The notes: generated by a model not told the origin, from the letters alone. A DNA stretch of 64,000 bases from Microbacterium jejuense (GCF_019511665.1 NZ_JAEUAW010000002.1:62001-126000); one strand, 5' to 3'; positions 37,424-48,100 are shown, counted from the first letter of the stretch. Program-made: numbers and translations.

Positions 37424-38158
37424 ATGACGCGTACTCCGGGGTGGGCACAGGGTTGGACGATCGCGCGGGCGGCCATGGCCGCGCTGATCGTGGCGGCGAT
37501 CGTCGCGCAGCTGGCGAAGTCGGTCGGCACGTCGATCGGGCTCGGACGAGACGTCGGCACCACCATCGCGAACTTCTTCAGCTTCTTCACCATCCTCTCG
37601 AACGCGTCCGCGGCGGTCGTGCTGCTGGTCGCGGCGATCTGGTTCTGGACGCGGGGCCGCGACGCCGACAGGGAGCCGACCGGTCTGGCGGTGGCCCTCG
37701 CCGCGGTCAGCACCTACATGATCATCACGGGGATCGTCTACAACACGCTCCTGCGCAACGTCGTGCTGCCGCAGGGCAGTGAGCCGGTGTGGTGGTCGAA
37801 CGAGGTGATGCATCTGATCGCCCCGCTGTTCCTCCTCGCGGACGTCTTCTTCGGACCGCTGCGCCGAGCGTTGCCGTGGCGGTCGCTGTGGTGGATCGTC
37901 GCCTTCCCCATCGTCTGGGTCGTGTACACGATGGTGCGCGGACCGCTCGTGACCAACCCGGTCAGCGGCGACCCGTTCTGGTACCCCTACCCGTTCCTGA
38001 ACCCGAACAACCCCGGCGGCTGGCCGTCGGTGATCCTCTACGTGATCGGCATCGCGATCGCGATCGTCGCGGTCGCGTCGTTCGTCGTCTGGTGGGGTCG
38101 CCGGAGCGCTGATCGCGCCGTTGTGGCATCTGTCCCCCAAACGGCCGACATGTTGTAG
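37424..38158 (+). CDS. Pr6Pr-type multi-pass membrane protein, paralogue 1
   Basis: This 244-residue protein has about six or seven spans. The start is the ATG at 37424, 6 bases after TATCGT (37412-37417), a leaderless arrangement; an upstream GTG at 37418 is less likely. Family-type motifs include NFFSFFTILSNASAAVVLL, the NEVMHLIAPLFLLADVFFGP segment, and YPYPFLNP near the C-terminus. These proteins (FAR-17a/AIG1-like or Pr6Pr group) have unknown or poorly defined roles. The next gene is a clear paralogue. Confidence 0.78.
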   Translation: MTRTPGWAQGWTIARAAMAALIVAAIVAQLAKSVGTSIGLGRDVGTTIANFFSFFTILSNASAAVVLLVAAIWFWTRGRDADREPTGLAVALAAVSTYMIITGIVYNTLLRNVVLPQGSEPVWWSNEVMHLIAPLFLLADVFFGPLRRALPWRSLWWIVAFPIVWVVYTMVRGPLVTNPVSGDPFWYPYPFLNPNNPGGWPSVILYVIGIAIAIVAVASFVVWWGRRSADRAVVASVPQTADML

Positions 38159-38305
38159 ACCTAACACAACCGCCGGCGATCGGCGAGCGCTTTCAGCGCC
38201 GTCGCGCGCCAAGTTTTCACGCGCCCGCGTATTGCCGCGAGCACCCTCGACCTCGAAGACAGCGACCCGCGCTCCGCGGGTCGTCGCAACATCTGGGGGT
38301 GTGTC

Positions 38306-39040
38306 ATGCATTGGGCATGGTTTCGGATCGCGGCCGCCACGGCCGGGTTCTCAGGCGTCGTCGCCGGCTTCATCGTGAACGTCGACCGCGCGGCACGACA
38401 GGGCCAGGGGCTCGGCGACGTCCTCGCCAACTACTTCAGCCTGTTCACGATCGTGTCGACGCTGCTGAGCATCGGCACGCTGCTCGCCGCCGCGTCATGG
38501 ACGATGCGACGCCCGGGCTCTGCCCGCGAGCCGCTGGGCATCGCTCTGGCGATGGGGGCCGTCACCGGCCCGGTCCTGCTGCTCGGCGTCGTCTACAACG
38601 CGCTGCTGCGCGATCTGCCCTCACCCGTCGCGCTGGGCGACACGGCGGGCATCGCGATCCTCGACCAGTACGCGGTGGAAGTGCTGCACGTCGTGCTGCC
38701 GCTGTACTTCATCCTCGATCTGCTGTTCGCCCCGCGGCGCCGCGGACTGCCGTGGTGGTCGCTCGCGGTGTTCGTCGGCTACCCGCTCGCGTGGACCGGC
38801 TACACGATGATCCGCGGCGAGCGCGTCGCGAACCCCGACGGCACGACGCCGTGGTGGTACCCGTATCCCTTCCTCGACCCGCACGGCGCCGGCGGCTACA
38901 GCGCGGCGTTCGCCTACATCGGCGCGATCATGGCGGCGTTCCTGGCGATCGGCACGATCATCATCGTCATCGGCCGCTACCGCGACCGCCGCGCGACCCG
39001 CCAGGGCTCTCGGGCGGCTCGCGGCGCCCTGCCGGCCTGA
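38306..39040 (+). CDS. Pr6Pr-type multi-pass membrane protein, paralogue 2
   Basis: This 244-residue protein aligns with the preceding gene over its length: NYFSLFTIVSTLLSIGTLL against NFFSFFTILSNASAAVVLL, EVLHVVLPLYFILDLLF, and YPYPFLDPHGAGGY. About seven spans are present. The 147-base gap before it carries a small hairpin (CGACCCGCG, about 38263-38271, with its complement a few bases on). The two genes presumably arose by duplication. A strong terminator follows the stop, before the convergent giant surface-protein gene. Confidence 0.78.
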   Translation: MHWAWFRIAAATAGFSGVVAGFIVNVDRAARQGQGLGDVLANYFSLFTIVSTLLSIGTLLAAASWTMRRPGSAREPLGIALAMGAVTGPVLLLGVVYNALLRDLPSPVALGDTAGIAILDQYAVEVLHVVLPLYFILDLLFAPRRRGLPWWSLAVFVGYPLAWTGYTMIRGERVANPDGTTPWWYPYPFLDPHGAGGYSAAFAYIGAIMAAFLAIGTIIIVIGRYRDRRATRQGSRAARGALPA

Positions 39041-39060
39041 CATCGGCCGCGGGAGGCGGC

Positions 39061-39098
39061 GGGATGGTGGATGCCGGGGGCCCGGCATCCACCATCCC
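39061..39098. terminator. Bidirectional hairpin terminator, 18-base perfect stem
   Basis: GGGATGGTGGATGCCGGG (39061-39078) pairs exactly with 39081-39098, with a 2-base loop. It lies between the convergent Pr6Pr-type and giant surface-protein genes. The GGATGCC word occurs in the stem, as in other terminators of the window. Confidence 0.75.
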
Positions 39099-39118
39099 CC
39101 TGTTCAGGGCGCCGAGGG

Positions 39119-42100
39119 TCAGCCCAGCCGGCGGCGGCGCATCGCGACGATCACGAGGGCGACGCCCCCGGCGAGGATCGCGAAGCCGGCCGCCAGTGCG
39201 AGCACCGTGGCCCGGGACTCCAGACCGGTCGCCGGCAGCGGGGCGATGAAGGTGTTCGTGAACACGATCGTCACCTGGCCCGACGTGAGCGTCACCGTGC
39301 CGGAGGCGCCCGGCTGCTCCTCGCCGTCGACGGTCATCGTGGTCTGCGCCGCCGAGCCCGTGTCGGTCTCGGTGACGGTGCACTCGCTGCCTGCGGGCAG
39401 GTTCGAGACCTCGGCCGTGAGCCGGTTCGGGCCGCCGATGTCGTACGACGCGTCGAGCACGACGAGGCCCGGATCGGGGTGCGACGGGTCGATCAGCACG
39501 CACGTCACGTCGACCGGGAACGTGCGGGTCACGCTCGACGCTCCCGTCCCGTCGACGATCTTCGAGATGCTGAGGTCGGTGACCCCGAACACGTTGGTGA
39601 TCACCGCCGACGTCTGATCGGCGGCATCCGTGTTCGGCAGCGGTGCCAGCTCGACGACCGTGCCGGTCTGCGGGTCACCGGTCGCGCCGCCCTCGGTCAC
39701 CACGGAGGTCGTCGACTCGGCGCCGGCGGTGTCGGTCTCGGTCACCGTGCAGTCCGCGCCTTCGGGCAGCTCGGTCCACGTGACCGTCTCGCCGTCGGCG
39801 ATCTGCTGGGTCATCGGCTCGGCCGCCGTCACCTGCTGTTCATCCCACATGCAGGCGAGCGTGACCTCGAAGGGACCGTAGACGACCGGGTCGCCGTTGG
39901 CGTCGACCGCTCCGCTGTTGTCGACCGTCTTCGTGACCGACACCTGCGCGAGGTTGAAGGTGTTGCGCACCTGCAGGCTCGGCTGGGGTTGGTCGTCGAC
40001 GCTCAGGATCGTCGGGTCGGTCTCGACGGTGAAGGTGTAGCCCTCGCCGTCGCCCGCCAGCACGTTGCCCTCGGCGTCGAGGATCTCGGTCGAGTTCGCG
40101 CCGCCGGCATCCTGCTCGACCAGACGGCACTCCGAGCCGGTGGGAAGGTTCGTCCACAGCGCCGTCGGCGAGTCGGCGCTGACGACGCGGATGCGGCCGT
40201 CGGGGATGTCGACGAGCTCGCCGTCGCGCACGCACGTCAGGCTCAGCTCGTAGGCGGAGGTGCCGAACTTCTCGGCGCCGTCGCCGGCGAACGTCTTGGT
40301 CACCTCGGCCGAGCCGGTGAGGTACCAGTTCGTCGCGGTCACCGTGACGAGGCCGCCCGTCACCGGGACGATGCCGGTGCCGACCGACGTGTCCTCGCCG
40401 TCGTTCGGGGTGATGACGACTGCGTCGGCGCCGTTGAGGTCGTCCTCCACGACGGTGCACTCGGATCCCGCCACCACGTCGTGGACCGCGGAGCTCCAGC
40501 CGTTCTCGGCGTTCAGCTCGATGGTGGTGTCGATGAGGGTCTCGCCCCCGAACGTGCACGTCACCGAGAACGTGAAGGTCTTGTCGAGCCCGAACTGGGC
40601 GGCCCCGGCGCCCTCGAACTCCTTCACGAGGATGACGGCGGTCGCGTCGTAGTAGTTCGTGTACGTCACCGTGTTGACGACCGCGGTGCTGTCGGGCTGC
40701 AGTTCGGGAATGACGACCGTGCGGGTCGCCTGGTCGATGATCGGGGCGAGGTCGCCCTCGACGCCCGGCACATCGGCCGCGGTGATCGTGGCGTCGGCGG
40801 CGCGGTCGTCGGTCTCGGTCACCGTGCACTCGGACCGCGCCGGGATCTCGGTGATCGTCTCGGTCTCGTTCGCGTCCAGGGTGAACGTCTCGTCGACGAC
40901 CGTCTCGCCCTGGAACATGCACACCACGCTGAACTCGAAGCCGGTGGGGATCTCGGGGGCGAGCGACTCGACGAGCTTGCCGACCTCGAGCGAGGCCCAC
41001 TCGTACGTGTTCTCGACGTCGAACGCGAACGTCTGGTCGGCCTCTGCGACGGTGATCGACTCCGGAGAGACGGTCGTGCCGGTCTGGCCCGCGTCGTCCT
41101 CTTCGACCGAGCAGATCGAGCCGACCGGGACGTCGGGGATCACGACCGGATCCTCGCCCGGGACGATCGTGACGACACCGTCGTCCGCGAGCGGGACGTC
41201 GGCGCCCTGCCACGTGCACGACACGGTCGCCGTGAACGACTCCGGCACCGGGAAGCCGGCGGGGGCGGCGACCGACTTCTGCACCGACACCGAGCCGTTC
41301 TCGAACACGTTGGTCACGGTGACCTCGACGGGCGTCGTGCCCGAGCCGATCGTGACCGGCTGGTCGGGCGTGATGACCGGCGTTCCGGTCGCGAAGCCCT
41401 GGTCGGTCTCGGTGACCGTGCACTCGGCGCCGGTGGGGAGTCCCTCGTACACCGCCGTTCCCGCGCCGGTGATGGTGCGGGTCGCGCCGCCCGGGATCGC
41501 CACGTCGACGGTCTCGCCGTTGACGACGCGTGTGCAGGCGAGGCTCACCGTGTAGGTGTCGGTCGTCGCGGGGTCGAGCCCGTTCGCGGGAGCGCCCTCG
41601 AGCTCCTTGTGCACCTCGAGCGAGCCGAGCGTGAAGACGTTGGTGATGTCGGCGTCCACGACACCCGTCGTGTCGTCCCCGACCGTCACCGTGACGCCGG
41701 CCGTCGACTCGTTCGCGCCGCCGTCGTCGGTCTCGGTGACGGTGCACTCCGCGCCGGTCGGCAGGTCGTCCACCTGCCACGTCAGATCGTCGGGCGAGGT
41801 CAGGGTGCGGGTGTCCTCGAACACGGGGTTCGGACTCACGCCGTCGAGCGTGCACGTCATCTCGACGGTGAACGGCCCGGCACCCCACGCCTCGGCTCCG
41901 GCACCGGTCACCGTCTTGACGACCCGCACCGAGCCGGTGGTGTACACGTTCTCGACGGCGACGTCGGTGCGAGCCGTCGTCGTGCCCTCCTCGTACGGCA
42001 GGATCGCGAACGGCTGGTCCACCGTGCCGTCGCCGTCCTCGGTGACCGTGATGGTGGTGGATGCCGCACCCCCGGCATCCGTCTCGGTCACGGTGCACTG

Positions 42101-45100
42101 CGCACCGGCGGGGAGGTTCTCGAACGTCTTCGACTGGCCGCGCTCGAGGGTGAAGGTGCGGTCCGCCTCGGGGATCGCCTCCTGGTCGAGGAAGATGCAG
42201 CTCGCCGTGAACGTGTAGGTGCGGTCGTAGGTGATGGGCTCGCCGTCCTGGTTCACCGCGCCCCCGTCGTCGACCGCCTTCTCGACGGTGAACCCTCCGG
42301 CGGAGTACTCGTTCGTGATCTGGAACAGCGTGCTGTCGGTGTCACCCGTGTAGGGATCCCACACGCGGGTGTCCTGCACGAAGTCGCGTTCGGCGGTGAC
42401 GGTGGAATCCGGATCGACGCTCCATTCGACGCCGGGCGTCACCGGATCCTCGACCACCGAGCAGTCCGCGAACAGCGGCAGGTTCACCGGTCCGGTCGCG
42501 CTGTCGTAGACCAGCACCGTGCCGTCGGCCGGCAGCAGCGGGCGGCTGGCATCCGAGCCGTCGGCATGCAGCAGCGTGGTCTGCTGCCCGCCCGAGACGC
42601 AGCTCACCAGCAGCGGGTACTCGTCGGGCAGGTCGATGGGACTCGCGAACTCGGGCGCGACGACGGTCTTCTGCATCTCGAGCTGTCCCGTCGCGGCGGC
42701 GATGCCGACCTTCTGGGGCTCGACGACGAGTGAAGCCCGCTCGGGCTGCGTCACTGTCGCGTTGGACCGGGATGCCGTCGCGAACGAGTTCCAGGCGACC
42801 GGAAGGCCGTCCGGCACGGCGGAGTTGGCCGGCAGCACATACGGGGTCTGCGTCTGGTAGATCAAGCGCAGCGTCTCGCCCGGCTCCAGACCCGGAGCGG
42901 GGCTCGCGCCCGTCGGGTTCTCGTACTCGAGCACGAGCATCATGCTGCGCGCGGCCTGGATGACCGCCGACGGCGTCGATGCGTCGGCGCGCACCCAGCC
43001 GAAGCTGCAATTCGGGTCGGGCGTGGCGTTCTCGGTCCACACCTTGATGGCGTTCGAGTTGCAGGACTGGCTGAGCTGCACCGGCGAGAGGTAGATGCCG
43101 TATGTCGCGGTGGCGCTGCCGACGAGTTCGTCGAAGTTCGCCTGCAGCTGACCGGTGAGCGACACGGGGAACTGCGACCCGCGGTCACCGGGCACGATGA
43201 CGCCCTGGTCGCCGACCGTCGGCAGCGTGTCGACTGCCGCGACGACGCGCGCCGCGGTGTTGCCCGTGTTCGTGAAGTCGACCTGCCAGAGCGCGTTGCC
43301 GCCCGGCCTCGTGACCGGAGCGCAGGGATACGAGTAGAAGCCGGTCGCGGTGACGACCCCGGGCACGCTCGGGTCGCACGACGACGCGCCGCCCGTGAAC
43401 GCGAGCACGCCGAGGTCGTCGTCGCCCGGGACGGTCGGGTCGCCGGCGTCGTCGCCCTTGACGTACTTCTTGGCGGCGATCGTGGCGGCGGCCAGCGGTG
43501 CGACCGACGTGTCGGCGGAGCAGTCCGGCACGCCCGGCGGCGTGTTCTCGACGGGTTTGGGCGTGAGGTCCCTGCCGTTCGCGACGGTCGTGCCCTGGCA
43601 CGTCTCGAAGAGGCGGTCGGAGCTCACCGTCACCTCGTTGGTCACGATCGTGTCGGGGGTCACGTCGGCGCGGAACTTCAGCGGGGCGTTCACCGTGAGC
43701 GTCCAGCCCGCATTGAACACGAAGCCGTCCGGCGGCGTGATCGTGAGCAGGCCCGTGGCCTCATCGAGCGATGCCGTGAAGCCGGGGTCGCCGGTGGGCG
43801 CGCCCGTGCCGCTCAGCGCGAACCGGTAGGCGGGAGGATCGGGCTCGACCAGCAGGGAGCCGTTCGCGTCGGTCGCGACCTGGTCGACGATCGTGAACCC
43901 CGTCATGTTCCACTGGCCGGTGTTGGTTGCGGTGATGACATAGGGGATATTCGCCGACTGGGCGATGAGCTGCGACGAGCCGCGGGTCTTGGTGACCGAC
44001 ACCGCGTTGGTGCGGTGCCGCACGATCGTGCTGGCGGCAGCCTCGCCCGTCTGCGTGAAGGTCTGCGCGCCGAACTGCGCCTCGCTGTACGACTGCACGT
44101 CGTTCGAGATGACACCGAGCGCGGTCTCACCCGGGTTGGGCTGCAGGTCGGGGCGCGTGGTGGACACGAGGGTGCTCGGGTCGCTGCGCAGCGTGTCGCG
44201 GCGCATGGTGGTGAGCGAGAACGTCAGCTGCGGGTTGTACGGCCGCTCCCACTGCAGCACGTTCCCGTCGGCGTCGACCTCCTGAGCGCGGAAGCGCACG
44301 CCGACGACCGTGCCCGCGTCGGCCACGCCGGCGGGAAGGTCGAAGCTCTCGATCGTGCCGGGTGCGGCATCCACCCACTCCCCGTTGACCCAGCAGGGCG
44401 AGTCGTCCGCGAGCGGCTGGCCGTTGCACGTCGCGGTGAGTACGCCGCCCGACTCCGTGTACTCGACGTCGCTGCCGGCGTCGTCGTCCACGAGCACGTC
44501 CATCGCGACGTTGTTGACGGGCGCGGGGACGTTGATCTGGGCGCCGACGTAGTCCATCGTGTTCCAGAACGTCGGCGTCGTGTCGGTGAGGCTGAAGAAC
44601 GTGGTCCGCGCGGTGCCGTTGGGGCGGCCGCCGAGGTTCGTCACGTAGCTCTTCGACTGGTCCTCGTAGATGCTTGCGGGAGTGATCGACTTCGTCGTGG
44701 TGATCGTGTAGCTCGCAGCGACGATCTGGAAGTCGTCGTTCGCGTCGGCCGCGCCGGTGCCGCACTGGTTGTCGGCGCAGTCGTCGAGCACCGGGCTCTC
44801 GAGCTGCGTGTGCGCGTCGTTCTCGATGCTCTCGCCCGGGGGAGTCACCGTCACCAGCGTGCCGGGAGCGGATCGCAGCTCCTCGCGCAGCTGCCACGTG
44901 AGCGTGATGCCGCCGGTGGCGCCTGTCGCGATGACGGCCCCGCCGTCGTCGTCGCGGAAGGTCACGGTGACTCCGACGACATCCACGAGGTCGGCCGCAC
45001 CGAGCGCGAGCGCGTCGGCGTAGGAGTACGTGGTCGACGTGCCGTCGAAGAACGCCAGTGTGACGCTCGTCTCGGCCTCGGTGATGCCCTGCGGCACCTG

Positions 45101-48100
45101 GATGGCGTCGATGTCGTACAGGTTCAGCGTGTCGAACGCCGTGTCGGCCAGCGCCTGCCCGGATGTCGGGTCGCTGATCGTCATTCCCACGACGCGCGCG
45201 GCCGACGTGTTCGTCGCGGTGATCGTGCCGCTGATGAGCGGGTAGTCGGCGGGGTCGATGCCCAGGCTCGGGTCGGGCAGGCCCAGCTGATCCTGGTCGA
45301 ACGTCTTGGTCATCGTGGCGTTGATGGGCTGATCGACGATCTGGATGTCGTCGTCGGCCACGTCGACGCTGTCGACCCCGGTCGCCGGGTTGACGCCGTG
45401 GGCGCTGGCGGTGTTGTTGACGCGCCCCGGGCTGGTCGTGTTGTACGTGTACGGGTGCAGGTCGCCGAGCACCCACTGGTCGGGGTTGCTGCGCAGGGTG
45501 TCGCGGACGCGGAAGTCGAGGTCGATCGGCCGGCGGTCGTACGAGGAGCCGACGCCGGCGCCCGGCGTCTTCTCGGTCAGCACGATGCGCACCGACAGCG
45601 TGTCCTCGGACTGCGCGTCGGTCAGCGTGTAGCCACCGAACCCGCCGTCGCAGCCGGCGGCGCAGGCCTGGGAGGTGATGTCGGTCCATCCGCTGCCGTC
45701 GAGGTAGAGCGACACCTCGCTGATCACGGCGTTCGCGATCAAGGGATCGGTCGCCGTCGTGATGGGGTCGATGCGCACGAGGTCGAACGCGTCGTACACC
45801 GTCGACACCGTCGTCGCGGGGTTCTGCGTCTCAGAGATGTCGGTGAGCGTCATCTGCGAGATGTTGAGCCCGTCGGTCGACCACCACAGCCGGGCGGTTC
45901 GCACGTCGCCGGTCAGCGCCGCCACGTTGTCTTCGGGGGTCCACTCCTTGTCGAGGAAGTCCGGGCCGTCACCACCTTCGATCGGCTCGACGTCGATCCC
46001 GTCCGCGGCGGTGTCGGTGTGCTCGCCGCCGGCGTCGGGGTTGTCGACGAGGGACTGGGCGGTGTTGGTGAACGTCGTGGTCTCGTCGACCTCCTGAGTG
46101 AGCTCGAGGTCGAGGTGCGTCACCACGGTGAACCCGGGCGCCAGCTGGGCGGGGCATCCCTCGGCGTCCATCGGGAGGTATTCGAACTGGATGCCGCCGA
46201 TGTCGGATTGCAGCTCGGCCGGCACGTCGTACGACCACAGGCTCTCAGGACCGGGCACCTCCGTCGCGCCCGGGAAGTCCACCCACTCTCCTGCCGACGT
46301 CGACCAGTAGCGGACGGTGAGCGTCGTGCACTCCGGGATGTCGGTGTCGTCGATCTGGGTGACGGTGAAGCTGTCCCAGAACTCCGTCTCGGTGCCCGGG
46401 AACGCGGGGTCGGAGATGACGAGCTTGTCCGAGCCGGCCGTCGACTCGGGGGTCACGTTGCCCGTCAGCGTCATGTCGGCTGTCGTCCCGGGGACACCCC
46501 AGATCCGGTCGGGGTTGATGCCCTTCGTGACGCTCGTGTCGAGGAACAGGGGTTCGATCGTGAAGGGGGCCTCGGCCTCGGCGGTGCCGGTCTGCCCGTT
46601 CGTGTTCTCGACTGCCGTGTCGACCACGTTCGTGCTGGCCACCGCGGACTCGGTCGTCAGCGCGGTCACGTCCATGGGCAGTGTCGCGTAGGCGCCCGAC
46701 ACGATGTCGTCACCCTCCGCCGAGAACACCACGGTGTATCCCTCGACCGTGCAGTCCGCGGTCGGAGCGGGGAGCGTGTTGACGGTCGTCGTCGAGGCCG
46801 TGCTGGTGGCGCAGTCGCTGTAGGTGTAGGTGATCTCGGCCGACGTCGCGGCCACCGGCCACGAGATGCCGTCGCCGAAGCCGTCGAAGCGCAGGCCCTG
46901 ATCGGTGAAGGTCGCACTGCCCGCGGAAGGCTCCGTGATGGTGACGGTCTGCACGTTCTGCTCACCCACCGTCGCGGTGATGTCCGCGGTGGTGCTCTGC
47001 CCGCTCACGAGGGTGTTGTCGCCGAAGCTCTTCGTGATCGACACGTCGGGCTCGCGCTGCGCGATCGTGACGCCCGCATCGTCGGTGACGGGGTCGCTCG
47101 TGTCGGCCCCCTTCGACACGGTCGACGACGCATCGTTGGTGACGGTCACGTCCTCGCCGTCGAAGATGGTCGTGACCCCATCGTTGGTGACGGTGTGCAC
47201 CACGACGCTGCCTGTCGCCCCGGGCGCGAACGTGCCGGTGAAGGTGACGCGGATACCGCCGGCGTCGCTGATCGGGTCGGGCTCGGTCGTCGTCCACACG
47301 CCGTCGACGTAGTACTCGGTGGTCGTGGACGTGGTGCCGGCGGGCGCGGTGACGTCGTAGCCCGTGACGTCGAGATAGCCGCTGAACGTGCTCGGCGGCG
47401 ACACCGGGTCCTGCACGACGATCGTGTCGACGTTCTGGTTGGACGCATTGCCGGGCGTCACCGTCCAGTCCACAGGCCGCCCGGGCACCGCGGGAATGGT
47501 GGTCGTCGGCGTCACGGACTTGTCGATGCTCGGCACGAGGGTGGTCTCGACGGCGAGCGTCACATCAGCGGAGCTGCTGGCGGTCGAGGCGTTGTCCGCC
47601 GCGACCGACGCGGTGTTCGTGACGGTCTGACCGTCCCACGTGCCCTCCGCATCGGGCGGCACGATCGCGTTCACCGTGATCGTCATGCTGTTTCCCGCGG
47701 GCCACACCACCGGGCTGGCATCGAGGTCGGTGCCCGGGGTGACGGTGAAGCTGTTCGTCGCGGGATCGACGGCCAGGTCGTACTCCCCGACCGGCTGGCC
47801 CGAGGGCGCCGCGAGCGCGACGGTCACGGGGGTCGGGTTGTCGGGGTTGAACTCCAGCGGCGCGGGCAGCGTGTCGCTCAGGACGGTGTCGAAGCAGCCG
47901 GGGTCGTTCGTCGACGAGCAGTTGACGACGATCTGGAAGGTGACGGTGTCGCCGGGGCTGAACGGCCCCTGCTCGACGGTGGTCTTCTGGATCGAGAACG
48001 CCGCGACGGCGAATGCCGCCGGAGCGACTCCGACGAAGACTGTGGCTGCCGCCAGGACGACCGCTGTGATCCCTGCGAGAACTCCCCGACGACGACCCAT
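39119..48100 (-). CDS. Giant sortase-anchored surface protein (2,993 aa) with DUF11-like and DUF5979-type repeats
   Basis: The N-terminus is a signal peptide (RRRGVLAGITAVVLAAATVF, cut near residue 31). A long beta-rich region follows (about residues 31-1,800) with DUF11/isopeptide-type blocks (SIQKTTVEQGPFSPGDTVTF). About ten repeats of roughly 100 residues fill the rest. Each starts with a VxKxV-type strand and carries ECTVTETD-like motifs. The end has LPATG (2955-2959), a hydrophobic span and a basic tail (MRRRR), the standard sortase signal. This is a large Asp/Thr/Val-rich fibre probably used for adhesion or as a surface shell. The gene diverges from argG. Its size and repeats make recombination likely. 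Confidence 0.88.
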   Translation of the reverse strand: MGRRRGVLAGITAVVLAAATVFVGVAPAAFAVAAFSIQKTTVEQGPFSPGDTVTFQIVVNCSSTNDPGCFDTVLSDTLPAPLEFNPDNPTPVTVALAAPSGQPVGEYDLAVDPATNSFTVTPGTDLDASPVVWPAGNSMTITVNAIVPPDAEGTWDGQTVTNTASVAADNASTASSSADVTLAVETTLVPSIDKSVTPTTTIPAVPGRPVDWTVTPGNASNQNVDTIVVQDPVSPPSTFSGYLDVTGYDVTAPAGTTSTTTEYYVDGVWTTTEPDPISDAGGIRVTFTGTFAPGATGSVVVHTVTNDGVTTIFDGEDVTVTNDASSTVSKGADTSDPVTDDAGVTIAQREPDVSITKSFGDNTLVSGQSTTADITATVGEQNVQTVTITEPSAGSATFTDQGLRFDGFGDGISWPVAATSAEITYTYSDCATSTASTTTVNTLPAPTADCTVEGYTVVFSAEGDDIVSGAYATLPMDVTALTTESAVASTNVVDTAVENTNGQTGTAEAEAPFTIEPLFLDTSVTKGINPDRIWGVPGTTADMTLTGNVTPESTAGSDKLVISDPAFPGTETEFWDSFTVTQIDDTDIPECTTLTVRYWSTSAGEWVDFPGATEVPGPESLWSYDVPAELQSDIGGIQFEYLPMDAEGCPAQLAPGFTVVTHLDLELTQEVDETTTFTNTAQSLVDNPDAGGEHTDTAADGIDVEPIEGGDGPDFLDKEWTPEDNVAALTGDVRTARLWWSTDGLNISQMTLTDISETQNPATTVSTVYDAFDLVRIDPITTATDPLIANAVISEVSLYLDGSGWTDITSQACAAGCDGGFGGYTLTDAQSEDTLSVRIVLTEKTPGAGVGSSYDRRPIDLDFRVRDTLRSNPDQWVLGDLHPYTYNTTSPGRVNNTASAHGVNPATGVDSVDVADDDIQIVDQPINATMTKTFDQDQLGLPDPSLGIDPADYPLISGTITATNTSAARVVGMTISDPTSGQALADTAFDTLNLYDIDAIQVPQGITEAETSVTLAFFDGTSTTYSYADALALGAADLVDVVGVTVTFRDDDGGAVIATGATGGITLTWQLREELRSAPGTLVTVTPPGESIENDAHTQLESPVLDDCADNQCGTGAADANDDFQIVAASYTITTTKSITPASIYEDQSKSYVTNLGGRPNGTARTTFFSLTDTTPTFWNTMDYVGAQINVPAPVNNVAMDVLVDDDAGSDVEYTESGGVLTATCNGQPLADDSPCWVNGEWVDAAPGTIESFDLPAGVADAGTVVGVRFRAQEVDADGNVLQWERPYNPQLTFSLTTMRRDTLRSDPSTLVSTTRPDLQPNPGETALGVISNDVQSYSEAQFGAQTFTQTGEAAASTIVRHRTNAVSVTKTRGSSQLIAQSANIPYVITATNTGQWNMTGFTIVDQVATDANGSLLVEPDPPAYRFALSGTGAPTGDPGFTASLDEATGLLTITPPDGFVFNAGWTLTVNAPLKFRADVTPDTIVTNEVTVSSDRLFETCQGTTVANGRDLTPKPVENTPPGVPDCSADTSVAPLAAATIAAKKYVKGDDAGDPTVPGDDDLGVLAFTGGASSCDPSVPGVVTATGFYSYPCAPVTRPGGNALWQVDFTNTGNTAARVVAAVDTLPTVGDQGVIVPGDRGSQFPVSLTGQLQANFDELVGSATATYGIYLSPVQLSQSCNSNAIKVWTENATPDPNCSFGWVRADASTPSAVIQAARSMMLVLEYENPTGASPAPGLEPGETLRLIYQTQTPYVLPANSAVPDGLPVAWNSFATASRSNATVTQPERASLVVEPQKVGIAAATGQLEMQKTVVAPEFASPIDLPDEYPLLVSCVSGGQQTTLLHADGSDASRPLLPADGTVLVYDSATGPVNLPLFADCSVVEDPVTPGVEWSVDPDSTVTAERDFVQDTRVWDPYTGDTDSTLFQITNEYSAGGFTVEKAVDDGGAVNQDGEPITYDRTYTFTASCIFLDQEAIPEADRTFTLERGQSKTFENLPAGAQCTVTETDAGGAASTTITVTEDGDGTVDQPFAILPYEEGTTTARTDVAVENVYTTGSVRVVKTVTGAGAEAWGAGPFTVEMTCTLDGVSPNPVFEDTRTLTSPDDLTWQVDDLPTGAECTVTETDDGGANESTAGVTVTVGDDTTGVVDADITNVFTLGSLEVHKELEGAPANGLDPATTDTYTVSLACTRVVNGETVDVAIPGGATRTITGAGTAVYEGLPTGAECTVTETDQGFATGTPVITPDQPVTIGSGTTPVEVTVTNVFENGSVSVQKSVAAPAGFPVPESFTATVSCTWQGADVPLADDGVVTIVPGEDPVVIPDVPVGSICSVEEDDAGQTGTTVSPESITVAEADQTFAFDVENTYEWASLEVGKLVESLAPEIPTGFEFSVVCMFQGETVVDETFTLDANETETITEIPARSECTVTETDDRAADATITAADVPGVEGDLAPIIDQATRTVVIPELQPDSTAVVNTVTYTNYYDATAVILVKEFEGAGAAQFGLDKTFTFSVTCTFGGETLIDTTIELNAENGWSSAVHDVVAGSECTVVEDDLNGADAVVITPNDGEDTSVGTGIVPVTGGLVTVTATNWYLTGSAEVTKTFAGDGAEKFGTSAYELSLTCVRDGELVDIPDGRIRVVSADSPTALWTNLPTGSECRLVEQDAGGANSTEILDAEGNVLAGDGEGYTFTVETDPTILSVDDQPQPSLQVRNTFNLAQVSVTKTVDNSGAVDANGDPVVYGPFEVTLACMWDEQQVTAAEPMTQQIADGETVTWTELPEGADCTVTETDTAGAESTTSVVTEGGATGDPQTGTVVELAPLPNTDAADQTSAVITNVFGVTDLSISKIVDGTGASSVTRTFPVDVTCVLIDPSHPDPGLVVLDASYDIGGPNRLTAEVSNLPAGSECTVTETDTGSAAQTTMTVDGEEQPGASGTVTLTSGQVTIVFTNTFIAPLPATGLESRATVLALAAGFAILAGGVALVIVAMRRRRLG

